64,000 bases of DNA from Myxococcales bacterium UBA5297 (GCA_002408385.1 DHSB01000161.1:18115-82114), one strand, 5' to 3'. Numbered from the stretch's first letter, positions 26,937-35,693 are shown. Notes: generated by a model from the sequence alone, not told the origin. Translations and numbers: made by a program.

Positions 26937-28128
26937 GCTGCTGCTCATCGCGCTCTTGGCGCTGCCGGGAACCTCGCTCGCCCCCAGCGCAGGGCGGGCC
27001 GCGCCCGGCCCGAGCCCCGCGGTCGAAGAAGCGACGGCCGACAAGGGCCAGCTCCATCCGCTCGCCATCAGCCCGAGCATGGTCGGGGCAGGCGACGAGT
27101 CGGAGAGCACCGATTCGGATGCCGAGGCCTCCGCCGCACCCGCCGCCACGAAGCCCCTACCGGTCACCCCGAGCGTAGGGGCGACCAGCGGTCGCCCCGA
27201 AGTCGAGGGGCCCTCCGAATCGAGCGCTGGGGAGGCCTCTGCCGTACCCGCCGCCGTGAAGGCCTCCCCGGTCACTCCGAGCGAAGTCGAGAAGGCCGCC
27301 GATTCGAGCGCTGTCGAGGCCTCCGCCGAAGCCGCCCCGGTCACCCCGAGCGAAGCCGAGGGCCCCGTCGGTCCCAACGATTCGGACGCACCGGCCGCGC
27401 CCGCCGAGCTCAAGCAACTCGACGACTCGATCGCCCGCTACCGCACGCCGTTCGAGGTGCTCAGCGAACGGATGATTGGCGAGGCTTCCCGCGCCGTGCG
27501 CTTCGACTGGCGCAAGAAGACCGTCGGCGTCGGCGCTGTCGGCAGCCAGCTCCTCGAGCTGAACAACTTCTGGAGCGCGCGGGTGGGCGGCTTCGCGCGC
27601 GTACCTTTCTCGAGCCTGATGAGCGAGGTCGCCGTCACCTGGGTCTTCGCCCGCGGCAGCGAGAGCACCGAGCGGCTCGCGCTCACCCCATACCGCCAGG
27701 TCGGACGGCCAGCCCGGCTCGAGCTCGACGTCAACCTCGGCTTCCCCATCGCCGAGGGCGTCGCCACCGCCTGGCCGAGCTTCTTCCCCGCCACTGAGCT
27801 CGTCTTCTCGCTCGATGCCGGCTTTCGCTACATCTATTACCCGGGCGCGCTTTCGGGCGCGGGCTTCCGCGAGGTCGCCGGGGCCATCTTCTCGCCGCGG
27901 CTGAACGACCGGGAATTCGAGAACCTGGAGGAGGACCGCCTGCCCGCGATGGAGGTCGACGGCGGCCGCTACAACGTGCTCGCCGGTGGCTCGCTCGACC
28001 TCTACTTCCAGTCCGGCTTCTTCCTCTCGCCGCGGGTCATGGTCGCGCTGCCGATCATGTCGCAGTTCACCGAGTCGGGCCTGGGGTGGTGGTGGGAGCT
28101 CAGCCTGAGCCTGGGGTGGATGCTCTGA
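26926..28128 (+). CDS. Predicted outer-membrane barrel with repeat-rich linker
   Basis: A protein of 400 residues starting at TTG 26926 with GGAGG eight nt upstream and overlapping the previous gene by 11 nt. The signal peptide ends GTSLA. Residues about 30-165 are Ala/Pro/Ser/Glu-rich, with three repeats containing PVTPS. The C-terminal 230 residues look like a barrel: VGGFARVPFSSLMSEV, LVFSLDAGFRYIYYPG, and a terminal LSLSLGWML. The linker is encoded by near-identical DNA segments (see repeat entry). Function unknown; probably an outer-membrane part of the motor-like complex. Confidence 0.68.
   Translation: MIRRLLLIALLALPGTSLAPSAGRAAPGPSPAVEEATADKGQLHPLAISPSMVGAGDESESTDSDAEASAAPAATKPLPVTPSVGATSGRPEVEGPSESSAGEASAVPAAVKASPVTPSEVEKAADSSAVEASAEAAPVTPSEAEGPVGPNDSDAPAAPAELKQLDDSIARYRTPFEVLSERMIGEASRAVRFDWRKKTVGVGAVGSQLLELNNFWSARVGGFARVPFSSLMSEVAVTWVFARGSESTERLALTPYRQVGRPARLELDVNLGFPIAEGVATAWPSFFPATELVFSLDAGFRYIYYPGALSGAGFREVAGAIFSPRLNDREFENLEEDRLPAMEVDGGRYNVLAGGSLDLYFQSGFFLSPRVMVALPIMSQFTESGLGWWWELSLSLGWML
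27160..27360 (+). repeat. Three copies of a CCGGTCAC-type repeat inside a coding region
   Basis: CCGGTCACYCCGAGCG occurs at 27160, 27268 and 27337, the last two extended by AAGYCGAG. Each is followed by an Asp/Ser-rich stretch and each encodes PVTPS. The DNA conservation exceeds what the loose protein sequence would require. Confidence 0.7.
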
Positions 28129-30038
28129 TGTCCCCGGCGCTCCCCGTCGCGCTGCTCGTGGTGGCGGCGGCCGCTCCGGTGACCGAGGAGAGCCCGCCGG
28201 AGGGGACGCTGCTCTTCTACAACGCGCGCCTCGCGCTGCGCCAAAGCCAGCCGACCGAGGTCCTTCGGCTCTGGCTGCTGCGAAACCGGCTGGCCAACCA
28301 AGGCCAGGTGAGCCGCTACGACGAGGAGTTCCGCTCGGTCGTCTGGGCCGCGCTCGGCGACCTTGGGCTGTGCCAGGACGGCTATCCGACCGACGACGAG
28401 GGCGGCGCGGGGCTGTGGCCGCTGGCCTTGCACAACTGGGTTGTGCACGCGGCCGGCAGGGGAAAGCCACCGAGCCGTCAGGCTCCGTTCGACGCCTTCG
28501 ACGTCAGCCGGCAGCGGAGGTTCGTCTCGCTGCACGACCTGCTTGACCCGTCGGAGCTGCGTTCGGTCTCCTTCTTCCGCAGCGCGTGCCGGACCGCGCA
28601 GACGGTGCTGCTGACCGACTTCGAGACGCCCAGCTACAACCTCAACGATCGCTTTTTCACCGCGCTGCTGCTGCGCCGGCTTCTGCGCGATTCGTTGAGG
28701 ATCCTCGACCGGAGCAAGGTCGAGAGCGTCGCGGCCGTCGAGGCGCGCATCTTCGATCTGGACCTCGTCCTCGCCGAAATGCGCAGCCGCCAAGGGCGGC
28801 GAGAGGCGCTCGAGCAGAAGCGGCGGGCCAAGGCGCTCGGCATCTCCGAGCAGGGCGCCCTCGAAGCCCAGCGGGCGATCGAGAGTCGCGCGGCGCGCGC
28901 CAAGGAGGTGCGCTTCCTGCGCCGAAGCCTCGAATGGCAGCCGTTCGAGTGGTTCAACCTGACGCGCGAGCGCAGGCTCTTCGTCTTCTCCCGGGCGCGA
29001 CAACTCTCCGAGGACCCCGCGGCGCTCGACGGGTTGATGCTGGCGATCATCGACGAGCTGATCGCGCGCAGAGAGGGCGACGAGCTCGAGCTGTGGCTGG
29101 GCTTCTTCGCGGCGGGCTCGTCGGAGCGGCGGCGAGTCCTGACCGAGGGCGAGCGAGGCAAGCGCCTGCTCGCGCTCGACCCCGAGAGCCGCTTCGGCGA
29201 GCGCTCGCCGGTCGCGCTGCACCGCGGCGTCGCGCAGCTCGAGCGGGGTGAGCGGCAGGAGGCGCTGCGCTCGTTCGCCTTCGCGATGTCGAAGGCCGAC
29301 GAGTCGGGCGAGACCGACGCGGTGATGGCCCTGAGCCGGCGCTGGCTCTCTTTCGTGCTCGCGCGTTTCCAGACCAACGACGAGCTCATCGCCACGCTCA
29401 AGGCGCTGGTGCCGCGCCAGGAGTACAACGCGGTCGTCGAGGACCTGATCTGGAGCGCCGCCCTGAGGGCCGACAGCGCGTCGTTCGAGCGGGTCGCTGC
29501 GAGCCTGCGGCGCGGGGGCGCCTTCGACCTTCGGGTCGAGCGGCTGCGGCCGCTCTCGCGCGGAGACGCGGGCGAGCTGATGACCAAGCTGCGCGACGCG
29601 GCGGCCGACGAGCCGCACTTCACGTTGCGCTTCCTGCGCCAGCTCATCGAGCGGATAGAGGTCGAGGAGGCGAACGTGCGGGCGGCCAACGCGCCGATGC
29701 TTCACCTCGTGAGCCGGATACTCGACGAGTTCGCGGGGGAGGAGGGCCGGCACAAGTCGCACATCCGCATCGCCGAGGAGCTGTCGGGCCGCGTCCAGGC
29801 CATCCTCGAAGGGCTCGGTCACCTCGAGCTGTCGATAGCCGGAAAGGCGAGGGGAATGTCGCCCGGGCACGAGGCCTTCGCCGGCAACGTGCGGCTGGCG
29901 CCCGGCGACGCGCTGCCTTGGCCGTTCAAGGCTCCCGAGCCCGAGCCGCCCTCGGCCTTCGTGCCGCTCACGCTCACGCCGGTCGAATGGCGCGACGCGA
30001 AGGGCGAGCTGGTCTTCGGCTGGAGGCTGACCGAATGA
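28128..30038 (+). CDS. Secreted helical-repeat protein
   Basis: A protein of 636 residues. The N-terminus is a short signal peptide (MSPALPVALLVVAAAAP). The rest is mostly charged helices, with TPR-like or armadillo-like periodicity around 300-470 (for example LHRGVAQLERGERQEALRSF). No named domain was recognised. The ATG at 28128 overlaps the previous stop by one nt, and SD-like GGGGTGGA lies upstream. Position suggests a periplasmic scaffold linking inner- and outer-membrane parts of the complex; this is inference. Confidence 0.68.
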   Translation: MSPALPVALLVVAAAAPVTEESPPEGTLLFYNARLALRQSQPTEVLRLWLLRNRLANQGQVSRYDEEFRSVVWAALGDLGLCQDGYPTDDEGGAGLWPLALHNWVVHAAGRGKPPSRQAPFDAFDVSRQRRFVSLHDLLDPSELRSVSFFRSACRTAQTVLLTDFETPSYNLNDRFFTALLLRRLLRDSLRILDRSKVESVAAVEARIFDLDLVLAEMRSRQGRREALEQKRRAKALGISEQGALEAQRAIESRAARAKEVRFLRRSLEWQPFEWFNLTRERRLFVFSRARQLSEDPAALDGLMLAIIDELIARREGDELELWLGFFAAGSSERRRVLTEGERGKRLLALDPESRFGERSPVALHRGVAQLERGERQEALRSFAFAMSKADESGETDAVMALSRRWLSFVLARFQTNDELIATLKALVPRQEYNAVVEDLIWSAALRADSASFERVAASLRRGGAFDLRVERLRPLSRGDAGELMTKLRDAAADEPHFTLRFLRQLIERIEVEEANVRAANAPMLHLVSRILDEFAGEEGRHKSHIRIAEELSGRVQAILEGLGHLELSIAGKARGMSPGHEAFAGNVRLAPGDALPWPFKAPEPEPPSAFVPLTLTPVEWRDAKGELVFGWRLTE

Positions 30039-30691
30039 CGCCGCGGGAGCTGCGCCGAGCGATGCGCGAGCGCCGCAGGGAGCTGCGCCGGACGGTGCCG
30101 AAGCTGCGCCGCCAGGCGCGCGCCCAGGCCGAGCGGATTCCGGTGGTGCAGAAGGAGAAGCACCGCAAGCGCAGGCGCCGCCTGATGGCCTTGATGGTCC
30201 TGCTGCTACTCGCGCTGCTGCTGATGCGCTGCGAGTGCGGGCCGGCGCCGATGATTTCGCCGCGGCCGGAGCCAGCGCCCGAGGTCGTGCCCGAGGAGCC
30301 GGAGCCCAAGCCGGTGAAGAAGGCGCCGGTCAAGAAGAAGCCCTTGAAAGCGACGACCAAGCAGCAGGCGCGCGCAGGCTATGAGGAAGCGGCGCGGGCG
30401 GGCCCGCCGTGGCTCGAGGACTTCCGGCTACAGGTCGCCGCGCGCAGTCAGCGGCTGGCGCAGTGCTTCACCGGGAGCGAGAGGCCCGGGGCCCTGCGCT
30501 GGACCACGGCGGTGAACCCGGAGAGCGGCGCGGTCGCCGATCACGAGGTCGAGCCGGTCGGGCCGAGCGCGGAGCTGAGCGTCGATCAGCGCAGGTGCCT
30601 GGTGGGCGTGCTTTCCGACCCGGTGTACCGGCTGACCGATCAGCAGAAGCAGGGGCTGCCGAGTCGAATCAGCCTGGTCATCGAGTTCTGA
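30035..30691 (+). CDS. TonB/AgmX-like inner-membrane protein, last gene of the operon
   Basis: A protein of 218 residues. A very basic cytoplasmic N-terminus (about 1-49) precedes one membrane helix (LMALMVLLLLALLLM). A periplasmic linker of Pro, Glu and Lys (PEPAPEVVPEEPEPKPVKK) follows. The C-terminal domain of about 100 residues has two cysteines (QCFTGS, RRCLVG) and the strand ALRWTTAVNPESGAV, as in the C-terminal domains of AgmX/GltJ-type proteins of myxobacteria. TonB-like proteins transmit force from ion-driven motors to the outer membrane, which fits the MotA/MotB context. ATG 30035 overlaps the previous stop (ATGA). Confidence 0.75.
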   Translation: MTPRELRRAMRERRRELRRTVPKLRRQARAQAERIPVVQKEKHRKRRRRLMALMVLLLLALLLMRCECGPAPMISPRPEPAPEVVPEEPEPKPVKKAPVKKKPLKATTKQQARAGYEEAARAGPPWLEDFRLQVAARSQRLAQCFTGSERPGALRWTTAVNPESGAVADHEVEPVGPSAELSVDQRRCLVGVLSDPVYRLTDQQKQGLPSRISLVIEF

Positions 30692-30861
30692 GCGGCTCAT
30701 CGCCGCTACGCCAAGGCACGGAGGATCGCTGGAATCGTCGTCCTCCGTGCGGAATCGACGAGCTCTCGCCGTGGTGCACTCTCAAAGAGTGCCAACGGAC
30801 GAGGCGCGGCCAACCGATTTCGTCGGGGCGAAGCTCGTCTGTTCGAGGCTCGAGATGCCGA

Positions 30862-31050
30862 ATGCCTGCCCGTCGGCTCGCTTCCGCGCTGCTTCTTCTC
30901 GCGGGCACCGCCTGCAACGGATGGCCGTTCATCGAGTTGAACCCGCGAGCTGACGCAGCGCCGCCCGCTGGAAAAGGCCCGCGTCCCGCTCGGCCAGCAG
31001 CGAGGCCAGTGGGCGGCACGCAGTTCCCCAAGAGGGATAGACCCGAGTAG
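30862..31050 (+). CDS. Small putative lipoprotein
   Basis: The product has 62 residues. It has a basic start, hydrophobic core (LASALLLLAG) and lipobox AGTAC. The mature part is Pro/Arg/Ala-rich and ends KRDRPE. No ribosome binding site stands out, and the gap from the operon above is 170 bp. The stop codon lies at the first base of the 21-bp tandem repeat array. It may be a real small outer-membrane anchor or a decayed gene. Confidence 0.45.
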   Translation: MPARRLASALLLLAGTACNGWPFIELNPRADAAPPAGKGPRPARPAARPVGGTQFPKRDRPE

Positions 31051-31217
31051 AACCAGGCCGGCAGAGGGTCGAACCAGGCCGGCCGAGGGTAGAACCAGGC
31101 CGGCAGCGGGTCGAACCAGGCCGGCAGAGGGTCGAACCAGGCCGGCAGCGGGTCGAACCAGGCCGGCAGAGGGTCGAACCAGGCCGGCAGAGGGTAGAAC
31201 CAGGCCGGCAGAGGGTA
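31050..31217. repeat. 21-bp tandem repeat, eight units
   Basis: Eight head-to-tail units of GAACCAGGCCGGCAGAGGGT plus one base, at 31050, 31071, 31092, 31113, 31134, 31155, 31176 and 31197. Variation is limited to a few positions (cag/ccg, aga/agc, tag/tcg). The minus strand reads through as a Cys/Arg/Pro heptapeptide repeat, but nothing supports translation. Confidence 0.9.
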
Positions 31218-31369
31218 GACACCGTCAAGGTTGAACGCTGGCGGCGCTCGTCAAGGTCGATCGCTGACCCGGTCAGCGTCGATCGGCGATCGCACGAAGG
31301 TCGACCGACGAGCCCTCAACGTTTTCCTCGACAGCCTCAAGTCGAGACTGGGCCGGCAAGAGCCTGCGC
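31218..31369. other. Non-coding end of the convergent region
   Basis: Between the tandem repeat and the end of the hybrid kinase gene; no gene or clear hairpin with a T tract was found. The palindrome-like CCGGTCAGCGTCGATC near 31270 is noted without assignment. Confidence 0.35.
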
Positions 31370-33265
31370 CTACGCCGCGCGTCGCGTTCGGAGCGCCCGC
31401 TCTTTCAGCCCAAGCTCGTCGCAGGCCTTGATGAGCGCCTGCAGCCTCGCTTCGACTCGGCTCTCGCGAATCGCGGTCTCGAGGACGCGCTCGAGCGTCG
31501 TCTGATCGACCGGCCGCGGGATGAGCGCCACGGCGCCTGCGCGGAGCACCTCACGCGCCTGCTCGAAGTCGGCGACCGGCGGCGCCCACAGCACCTGGGT
31601 CGCGGGCGAGGCGGCGCGCGCCTGGCGCACGAGCGCGAGCGCCTCGAGATGCGGCAGGTCGCGGCCGACGAGCATCGCCTCGAACCGCTCCGCAGCGACG
31701 AGGGCCGCAGCCTTCTCGGGGCTGACCGGGCCCTCGGCGAGGTGGCCGGTCATCGCCAGCCGCTCGATCAATGAGCCCTCGGAGACGACGAGGACGCGTC
31801 CGGGGCCCTCCGGCCTTGCAGCGAGGATTTCGAGGGCCGGGGACAACGCGGGCATCTCGCGCTCGGTCGCCGCGGTCATCACCTGCAACAGGCGTTCGGC
31901 CCACAGCCTCAGCTCGCTCGACAGCTCGCGGGCGATTTGGCGCCAGCGCGCGCGGGTCGAGGCTTCGCGCACGGCGGCTCGAAGCCCCTCGACCTGCACG
32001 GGCTTGAGCAGGTAGTCGCGCGCGCGCGCTTCGAGGGCCTCGCCCACCGACGCGGCGGACGGATAGCCGGTGACGAGCAGCGACTCGCAAGCCAGGTCGC
32101 GCTCGCGGAGCTTGCGGAGAAGATCGATGCCGCTCATCCCCGGCAGGTTCTTGTCGGCGACGACGACGTGCACGGGCAGGCGCCCGAGGACCGAGAGCGC
32201 CGCGGGGCCGTCGGCCGCCTCGGTGAGCTGGAGCCCGGCCTCGGCCGACAGCAGCACCTTGAGCGCGCGCCGGATAGCCGGCTCGTCATCGACCAGCAGG
32301 ACGTGCCGTTCGCTCGGGAGCTGGTCGAGCCGCTCGGAAATCTCGCCGATCACCTGGCCGATCGCCCGCTCGGCGCTCTGTTCGGGGCTTGGCCGGCCCG
32401 CGGCGCGCGCGGGCGTCGCCGGCGGGAGGACAATGCAGAACGCGGTGCGGAAGCCTGGCGCAGGCTCGACAGGCCGCAGGTCCGCGCCCCACGGCGCGAG
32501 GATTTGGCGGCTGATGTAGAGCCCCAGGCCGGTGCCCTGTTCGCCCTTGGTCGTCGCGAACGGCTCGAAGAGCCGCCGGGCTATCTCGGGCGAGAGTCCC
32601 GAGCCCTCGTCAGCGACGACGATCTGGACTCCGCCGCCTTCGTGCGTCCGCGCCTCGACGAGGATGGTCCCGGGGTTCGGCTCGGTCGCGTCGCGGGCGT
32701 TGCCTATCAGGTTGGTGAGCACCTGCACGAGCGGACCCGACTCGCCGCGCACCTTCGGCAGTCCGGAGGCGACCTCGAGCCGCAGCTCGACGCCGGGCGG
32801 CAGCTTCGGAAAGAGCGCGACCGCTTCCTTGACCGCTCTGGCCGCGTCCACCGAGCCGGCGCCCGACGCGTCGGGCGAGCGGATGAAGCGGCGCATGCGC
32901 TCGAGGAGCTGCTCCATCCGCGCCGTCTGGTTGAGGATCTCGTGGGCCCAGCCGGGCGCGTCCTTGGAGCGGGGATCGGCGCTCAAAAGCTGGGAGAAGC
33001 CGGCGATGCCCGAGAGCGGCTGGCGCAGCTCGTGGACGAGCTCGGCCATCGACATCCCGACCTCGGCGAGCTTGGCAGCCTGCACGAGGCTGCGCCGCCA
33101 CGAGGCCTGCTCGAGCGCAACCGCTGCGAGTTTCTCGGCGAGCGCGCGCTCGGGTCCGTCGAGCTTGGCGAGCGCCTCGCGCAGCGCCGCCTCGTGCTCG
33201 CTGCCTTCGGCCAGGAGCCGATCGACGAGCGCTAGTACGGCTTGAATGGCTTTGGACCTGGCCAC
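31370..33265 (-). CDS. Hybrid histidine kinase with one normal and one degenerate receiver domain
   Basis: A soluble protein of 631 residues from GTG 33265. The coiled N-terminus leads to the phosphoacceptor motif HELRQPLSGIAG, then an ATPase domain with N-box (LTNLIGNARDATE), DEGSGLSPE and GTGLGLYI. Next is a receiver domain with VLLVDDE, the phospho-acceptor aspartate in VVADKNLPG and the lysine in YLLKPV. The C-terminal ~120 residues have a receiver-like outline (LVVSEGSL, LVGRDLP, LIPRPVD) but lack the acidic pair and the conserved lysine. Start uncertain: the frame stays open to 33448, but that upstream part looks non-coding. Divergent to a Ser/Thr kinase gene, so joint signalling is possible. 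Confidence 0.83.
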   Translation of the reverse strand: MARSKAIQAVLALVDRLLAEGSEHEAALREALAKLDGPERALAEKLAAVALEQASWRRSLVQAAKLAEVGMSMAELVHELRQPLSGIAGFSQLLSADPRSKDAPGWAHEILNQTARMEQLLERMRRFIRSPDASGAGSVDAARAVKEAVALFPKLPPGVELRLEVASGLPKVRGESGPLVQVLTNLIGNARDATEPNPGTILVEARTHEGGGVQIVVADEGSGLSPEIARRLFEPFATTKGEQGTGLGLYISRQILAPWGADLRPVEPAPGFRTAFCIVLPPATPARAAGRPSPEQSAERAIGQVIGEISERLDQLPSERHVLLVDDEPAIRRALKVLLSAEAGLQLTEAADGPAALSVLGRLPVHVVVADKNLPGMSGIDLLRKLRERDLACESLLVTGYPSAASVGEALEARARDYLLKPVQVEGLRAAVREASTRARWRQIARELSSELRLWAERLLQVMTAATEREMPALSPALEILAARPEGPGRVLVVSEGSLIERLAMTGHLAEGPVSPEKAAALVAAERFEAMLVGRDLPHLEALALVRQARAASPATQVLWAPPVADFEQAREVLRAGAVALIPRPVDQTTLERVLETAIRESRVEARLQALIKACDELGLKERALRTRRAA

Positions 33266-33482
33266 TTCCGCGACTCCGCAGGGCTGCTCGATGGACGGGT
33301 GGGCGCGGGCCTGGGATCGGGTTTCGACCGAGGGGTTGCGCTCCTCGCGGGTTGTATCCGGCGACCGTTGGGCAGTCAACGCGAGTCGCGGTCCGCGCGT
33401 CGCGAAGCGGTAGGACGGTCGGGCGGCGCCGCCGGTTTGCCCAGACACGTCGCCCGCACGGCGAGTCCTTCTCGGCGCGCTC

Positions 33483-33488
33483 TTGACA
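33483..33488 (+). promoter_or_regulatory. Isolated TTGACA upstream of the kinase-sulfatase gene
   Basis: A perfect -35 hexamer 33 bp before the start codon. The expected -10 position reads AACGCT, which is poor, so this is only a hint of promoter position. Confidence 0.2.
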
Positions 33489-33520
33489 GTTCAGCGGGCA
33501 ACCGAAACGCTCTGGAGAGC

Positions 33521-35515
33521 ATGCACTCGAGCGGATGCCGCATCGACCGGTTCGTGGTCGAAAACGAGCTTGGCAAGGGGGGGATGGCGACCGTCTTCAA
33601 GGTCCGTCACGCCACCTTGGGGACCTGCCACGCGCTCAAGGTGTTGACGCCCGAGCTCGCGGTGGTCGCCTCGGTGCGCGAGCGCTTCTTCAGCGAGGGG
33701 CGCATCCAGGCCAGGCTCGACCACCCGAACATCGTGCGGGTCACCGACACGGTCGAGACCCGCGATACCGCCGCTCTGGTGATGGACTTCGTCCCCGGCA
33801 CCTCGCTCAAACGGCTGCTGCGCGACCGGGCGAAGCCGCTCGACGCCGAGCTCGTCCGGCACATCTTCCTGCAAGTGCTCGAGGGCGTCGGATTCGCTCA
33901 CCGCGCCGAGGTGATCCACCGCGACCTCAAACCCGAGAACGTCGTGCTCGCCGAGCTCGAGCCGGGCCGCTACCAGGCCAAGGTGCTCGACTTCGGCATC
34001 GCCAAGGTGCTCGACAGCAACGAGAAGGACTTCTCGCTGACCAAGACCGGAGCGCTGCTCGGCAGCCCGCACTACATGAGCCCCGAGCAGATCCTGGGGG
34101 CGCGCAACGTCACGGTGCGCTCGGACATCTTCTCGCTGGGCGCGATGCTGTACGTGATGACGACGCTGCGCTTTCCGTTCGGCGGCTCGAACCACCTCGA
34201 GGTCCTCAAGGGGATAGAGCAGGGGCGCGTGCTGCGGCCCGAGCAGCTCAATCCGGAGATAGACCGCACCATCGCCCGCGCCATGATGCGCTCGTTGGCT
34301 CGCGACCCGGCCTTGCGCTTTGGCTCCTGCGAGGAGTTCGCCGACGCCCTGTGCGGCGCGAAGCGGGCCTCGTGCAAGGCTCGGGAGGCGTCCTGGTCGG
34401 AGGAGACGGTGCCGGCCTTCATCGCGCCGTCGTTCGCCGAGGAGGAGCTTCCCCGCGCGGCGGCGCGCCGGCCGCTCGCTTTGGCGCACGTGCCGCAGGG
34501 GCCGGCGCCCGACGAGCTCTCCCGCGCGGCGCAGCGCGAAGGGACGGCCGGCAATCCTGTGGCCGCGCCTGGGGAGCTGAACCCGCCGCCGGGCGCGGCC
34601 AAAGGACCGGAGCTCGAGGTCGAGGTCGAAGAGCAGGTCCAGGTGCGCGAGGAGTACGTCGAGGAGGTGGTGCGGCGCGCCGGAGGGCTCTTTCGCGCGG
34701 CCGAGACCGAGCAGGTCCGAAAGACGCGCCTGGTGAGCAGGCCGCGCCGGGTGCGCCGCCGCCTGCCGGTTGCCTTCGTCGACCTCGAGCCGGGGCAGTT
34801 CTCGATGGGCTCGCCCGAGACCGAAGCGGGCCGCGGCGAGGAGGAGAGGCTGCACGAGGTGATCCTCACGCGCGGCTTCCAGCTCCAGACGACCCTGGTG
34901 ACGCAGGCCCAATGGGCCGCGCTGCTGAAGCAGAACCCGTCTTCGTTCGACGGGCTCGAGCGGCCGGTCGAACGCGTCACCTGGTTCGATGCGGTCGCCT
35001 ACTGCAACGCGTTCTCCGAGGCTTGCGGGCTCGAGCCGGCCTACGTCCTCACCTCGGTCGACGGACGGCCGGGTGAGGAGGGCTTCTTCGCCAAGGTGAT
35101 GTGGAAGGGTCTCGACTGCCCGGGGTATCGGCTGCCCACCGAGGCCGAGTGGGAATACGCCTGCCGCGCCGGCAGCAGCGGGCCGCGCTACGGCGAGCTC
35201 GAGGCGATCGCCTGGTGGGGCGGCAACAGCGGCAACGAGACCCATCCGGTGGCCCAGAAGCAGGCGAACCCCTGGGGCCTGTACGACATGCTCGGCAACC
35301 TCTGGGAGTGGTGTTGGGACTGGCACGGCCCGCTCACGGCCGAGGCCGGCCTGGTGGGCGATCCGACCGGGCCGGCCACCGGGCGCGAACGCATCTGGCG
35401 GGGCGGCTCGTGGGGAAACGACCCGGAGCAGGTACGAGCTGCGACCCGCTCGGCCAAGCTGCCCACGCATCGACCCTTCAGCGTGGGGTTCAGGCTGGCG
35501 CGGACGGTTGATTAG
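33521..35515 (+). CDS. Ser/Thr protein kinase fused to a formylglycine-enzyme (sulfatase-modifying) domain
   Basis: A protein of 664 residues. The kinase domain (about 7-270) has the glycine loop GKGGMATVF, lysine in HALKVL, catalytic VIHRDLKPENVVL and DFGIAK. A charged linker of about 150 residues follows. The C-terminal 240 residues match the FGE-sulfatase fold: FSMGSPETEAGRGEEER, PVERVTWFDAVAYCNA, YRLPTEAEWEYACRAG, NLWEWCWDW and GGSWGND. Such domains in kinases usually act as ligand-binding modules, not as oxygenases. ATG 33521 has GGAGAG upstream. Found in Myxococcota and Planctomycetes-type regulators (family knowledge). Confidence 0.88.
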   Translation: MHSSGCRIDRFVVENELGKGGMATVFKVRHATLGTCHALKVLTPELAVVASVRERFFSEGRIQARLDHPNIVRVTDTVETRDTAALVMDFVPGTSLKRLLRDRAKPLDAELVRHIFLQVLEGVGFAHRAEVIHRDLKPENVVLAELEPGRYQAKVLDFGIAKVLDSNEKDFSLTKTGALLGSPHYMSPEQILGARNVTVRSDIFSLGAMLYVMTTLRFPFGGSNHLEVLKGIEQGRVLRPEQLNPEIDRTIARAMMRSLARDPALRFGSCEEFADALCGAKRASCKAREASWSEETVPAFIAPSFAEEELPRAAARRPLALAHVPQGPAPDELSRAAQREGTAGNPVAAPGELNPPPGAAKGPELEVEVEEQVQVREEYVEEVVRRAGGLFRAAETEQVRKTRLVSRPRRVRRRLPVAFVDLEPGQFSMGSPETEAGRGEEERLHEVILTRGFQLQTTLVTQAQWAALLKQNPSSFDGLERPVERVTWFDAVAYCNAFSEACGLEPAYVLTSVDGRPGEEGFFAKVMWKGLDCPGYRLPTEAEWEYACRAGSSGPRYGELEAIAWWGGNSGNETHPVAQKQANPWGLYDMLGNLWEWCWDWHGPLTAEAGLVGDPTGPATGRERIWRGGSWGNDPEQVRAATRSAKLPTHRPFSVGFRLARTVD

Positions 35516-35693
35516 TCGAGCGGCGCCGGCCGACGAAGATCGGGCGCGAATGTCAGAGAGGTCGCCGGACGGCTGCGGCGGCGCTCCTCGACGTGCTCCC
35601 TGTTTTCGCGAGGTTAGCCTCGATTCTGGGACGGGGAATGGCCTTTGCAGAACCGGGTTCGCGTGCGTTGAACCAAGGTCCAAGGAGCCGAAA

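Noticed and set aside
17449-30691. A conventional flagellar operon
   Set aside because: No FliF, FliE, FlgB-type rod, hook, filament or export gate gene is present; only stator and FliG-like parts resemble flagella.
31050-31090. tRNA T-loop-like sequence (GGTCGAACC)
   Set aside because: It recurs in every repeat unit and no cloverleaf or acceptor stem can be drawn.
31050-31217. CRISPR array
   Set aside because: Units are contiguous 21-mers without spacers, and no cas gene is present.
30929-31228. Minus-strand frame encoding heptapeptide repeats over the tandem array
   Set aside because: It exists only because 21 bp is a multiple of three; no ribosome binding site, signal peptide or family.
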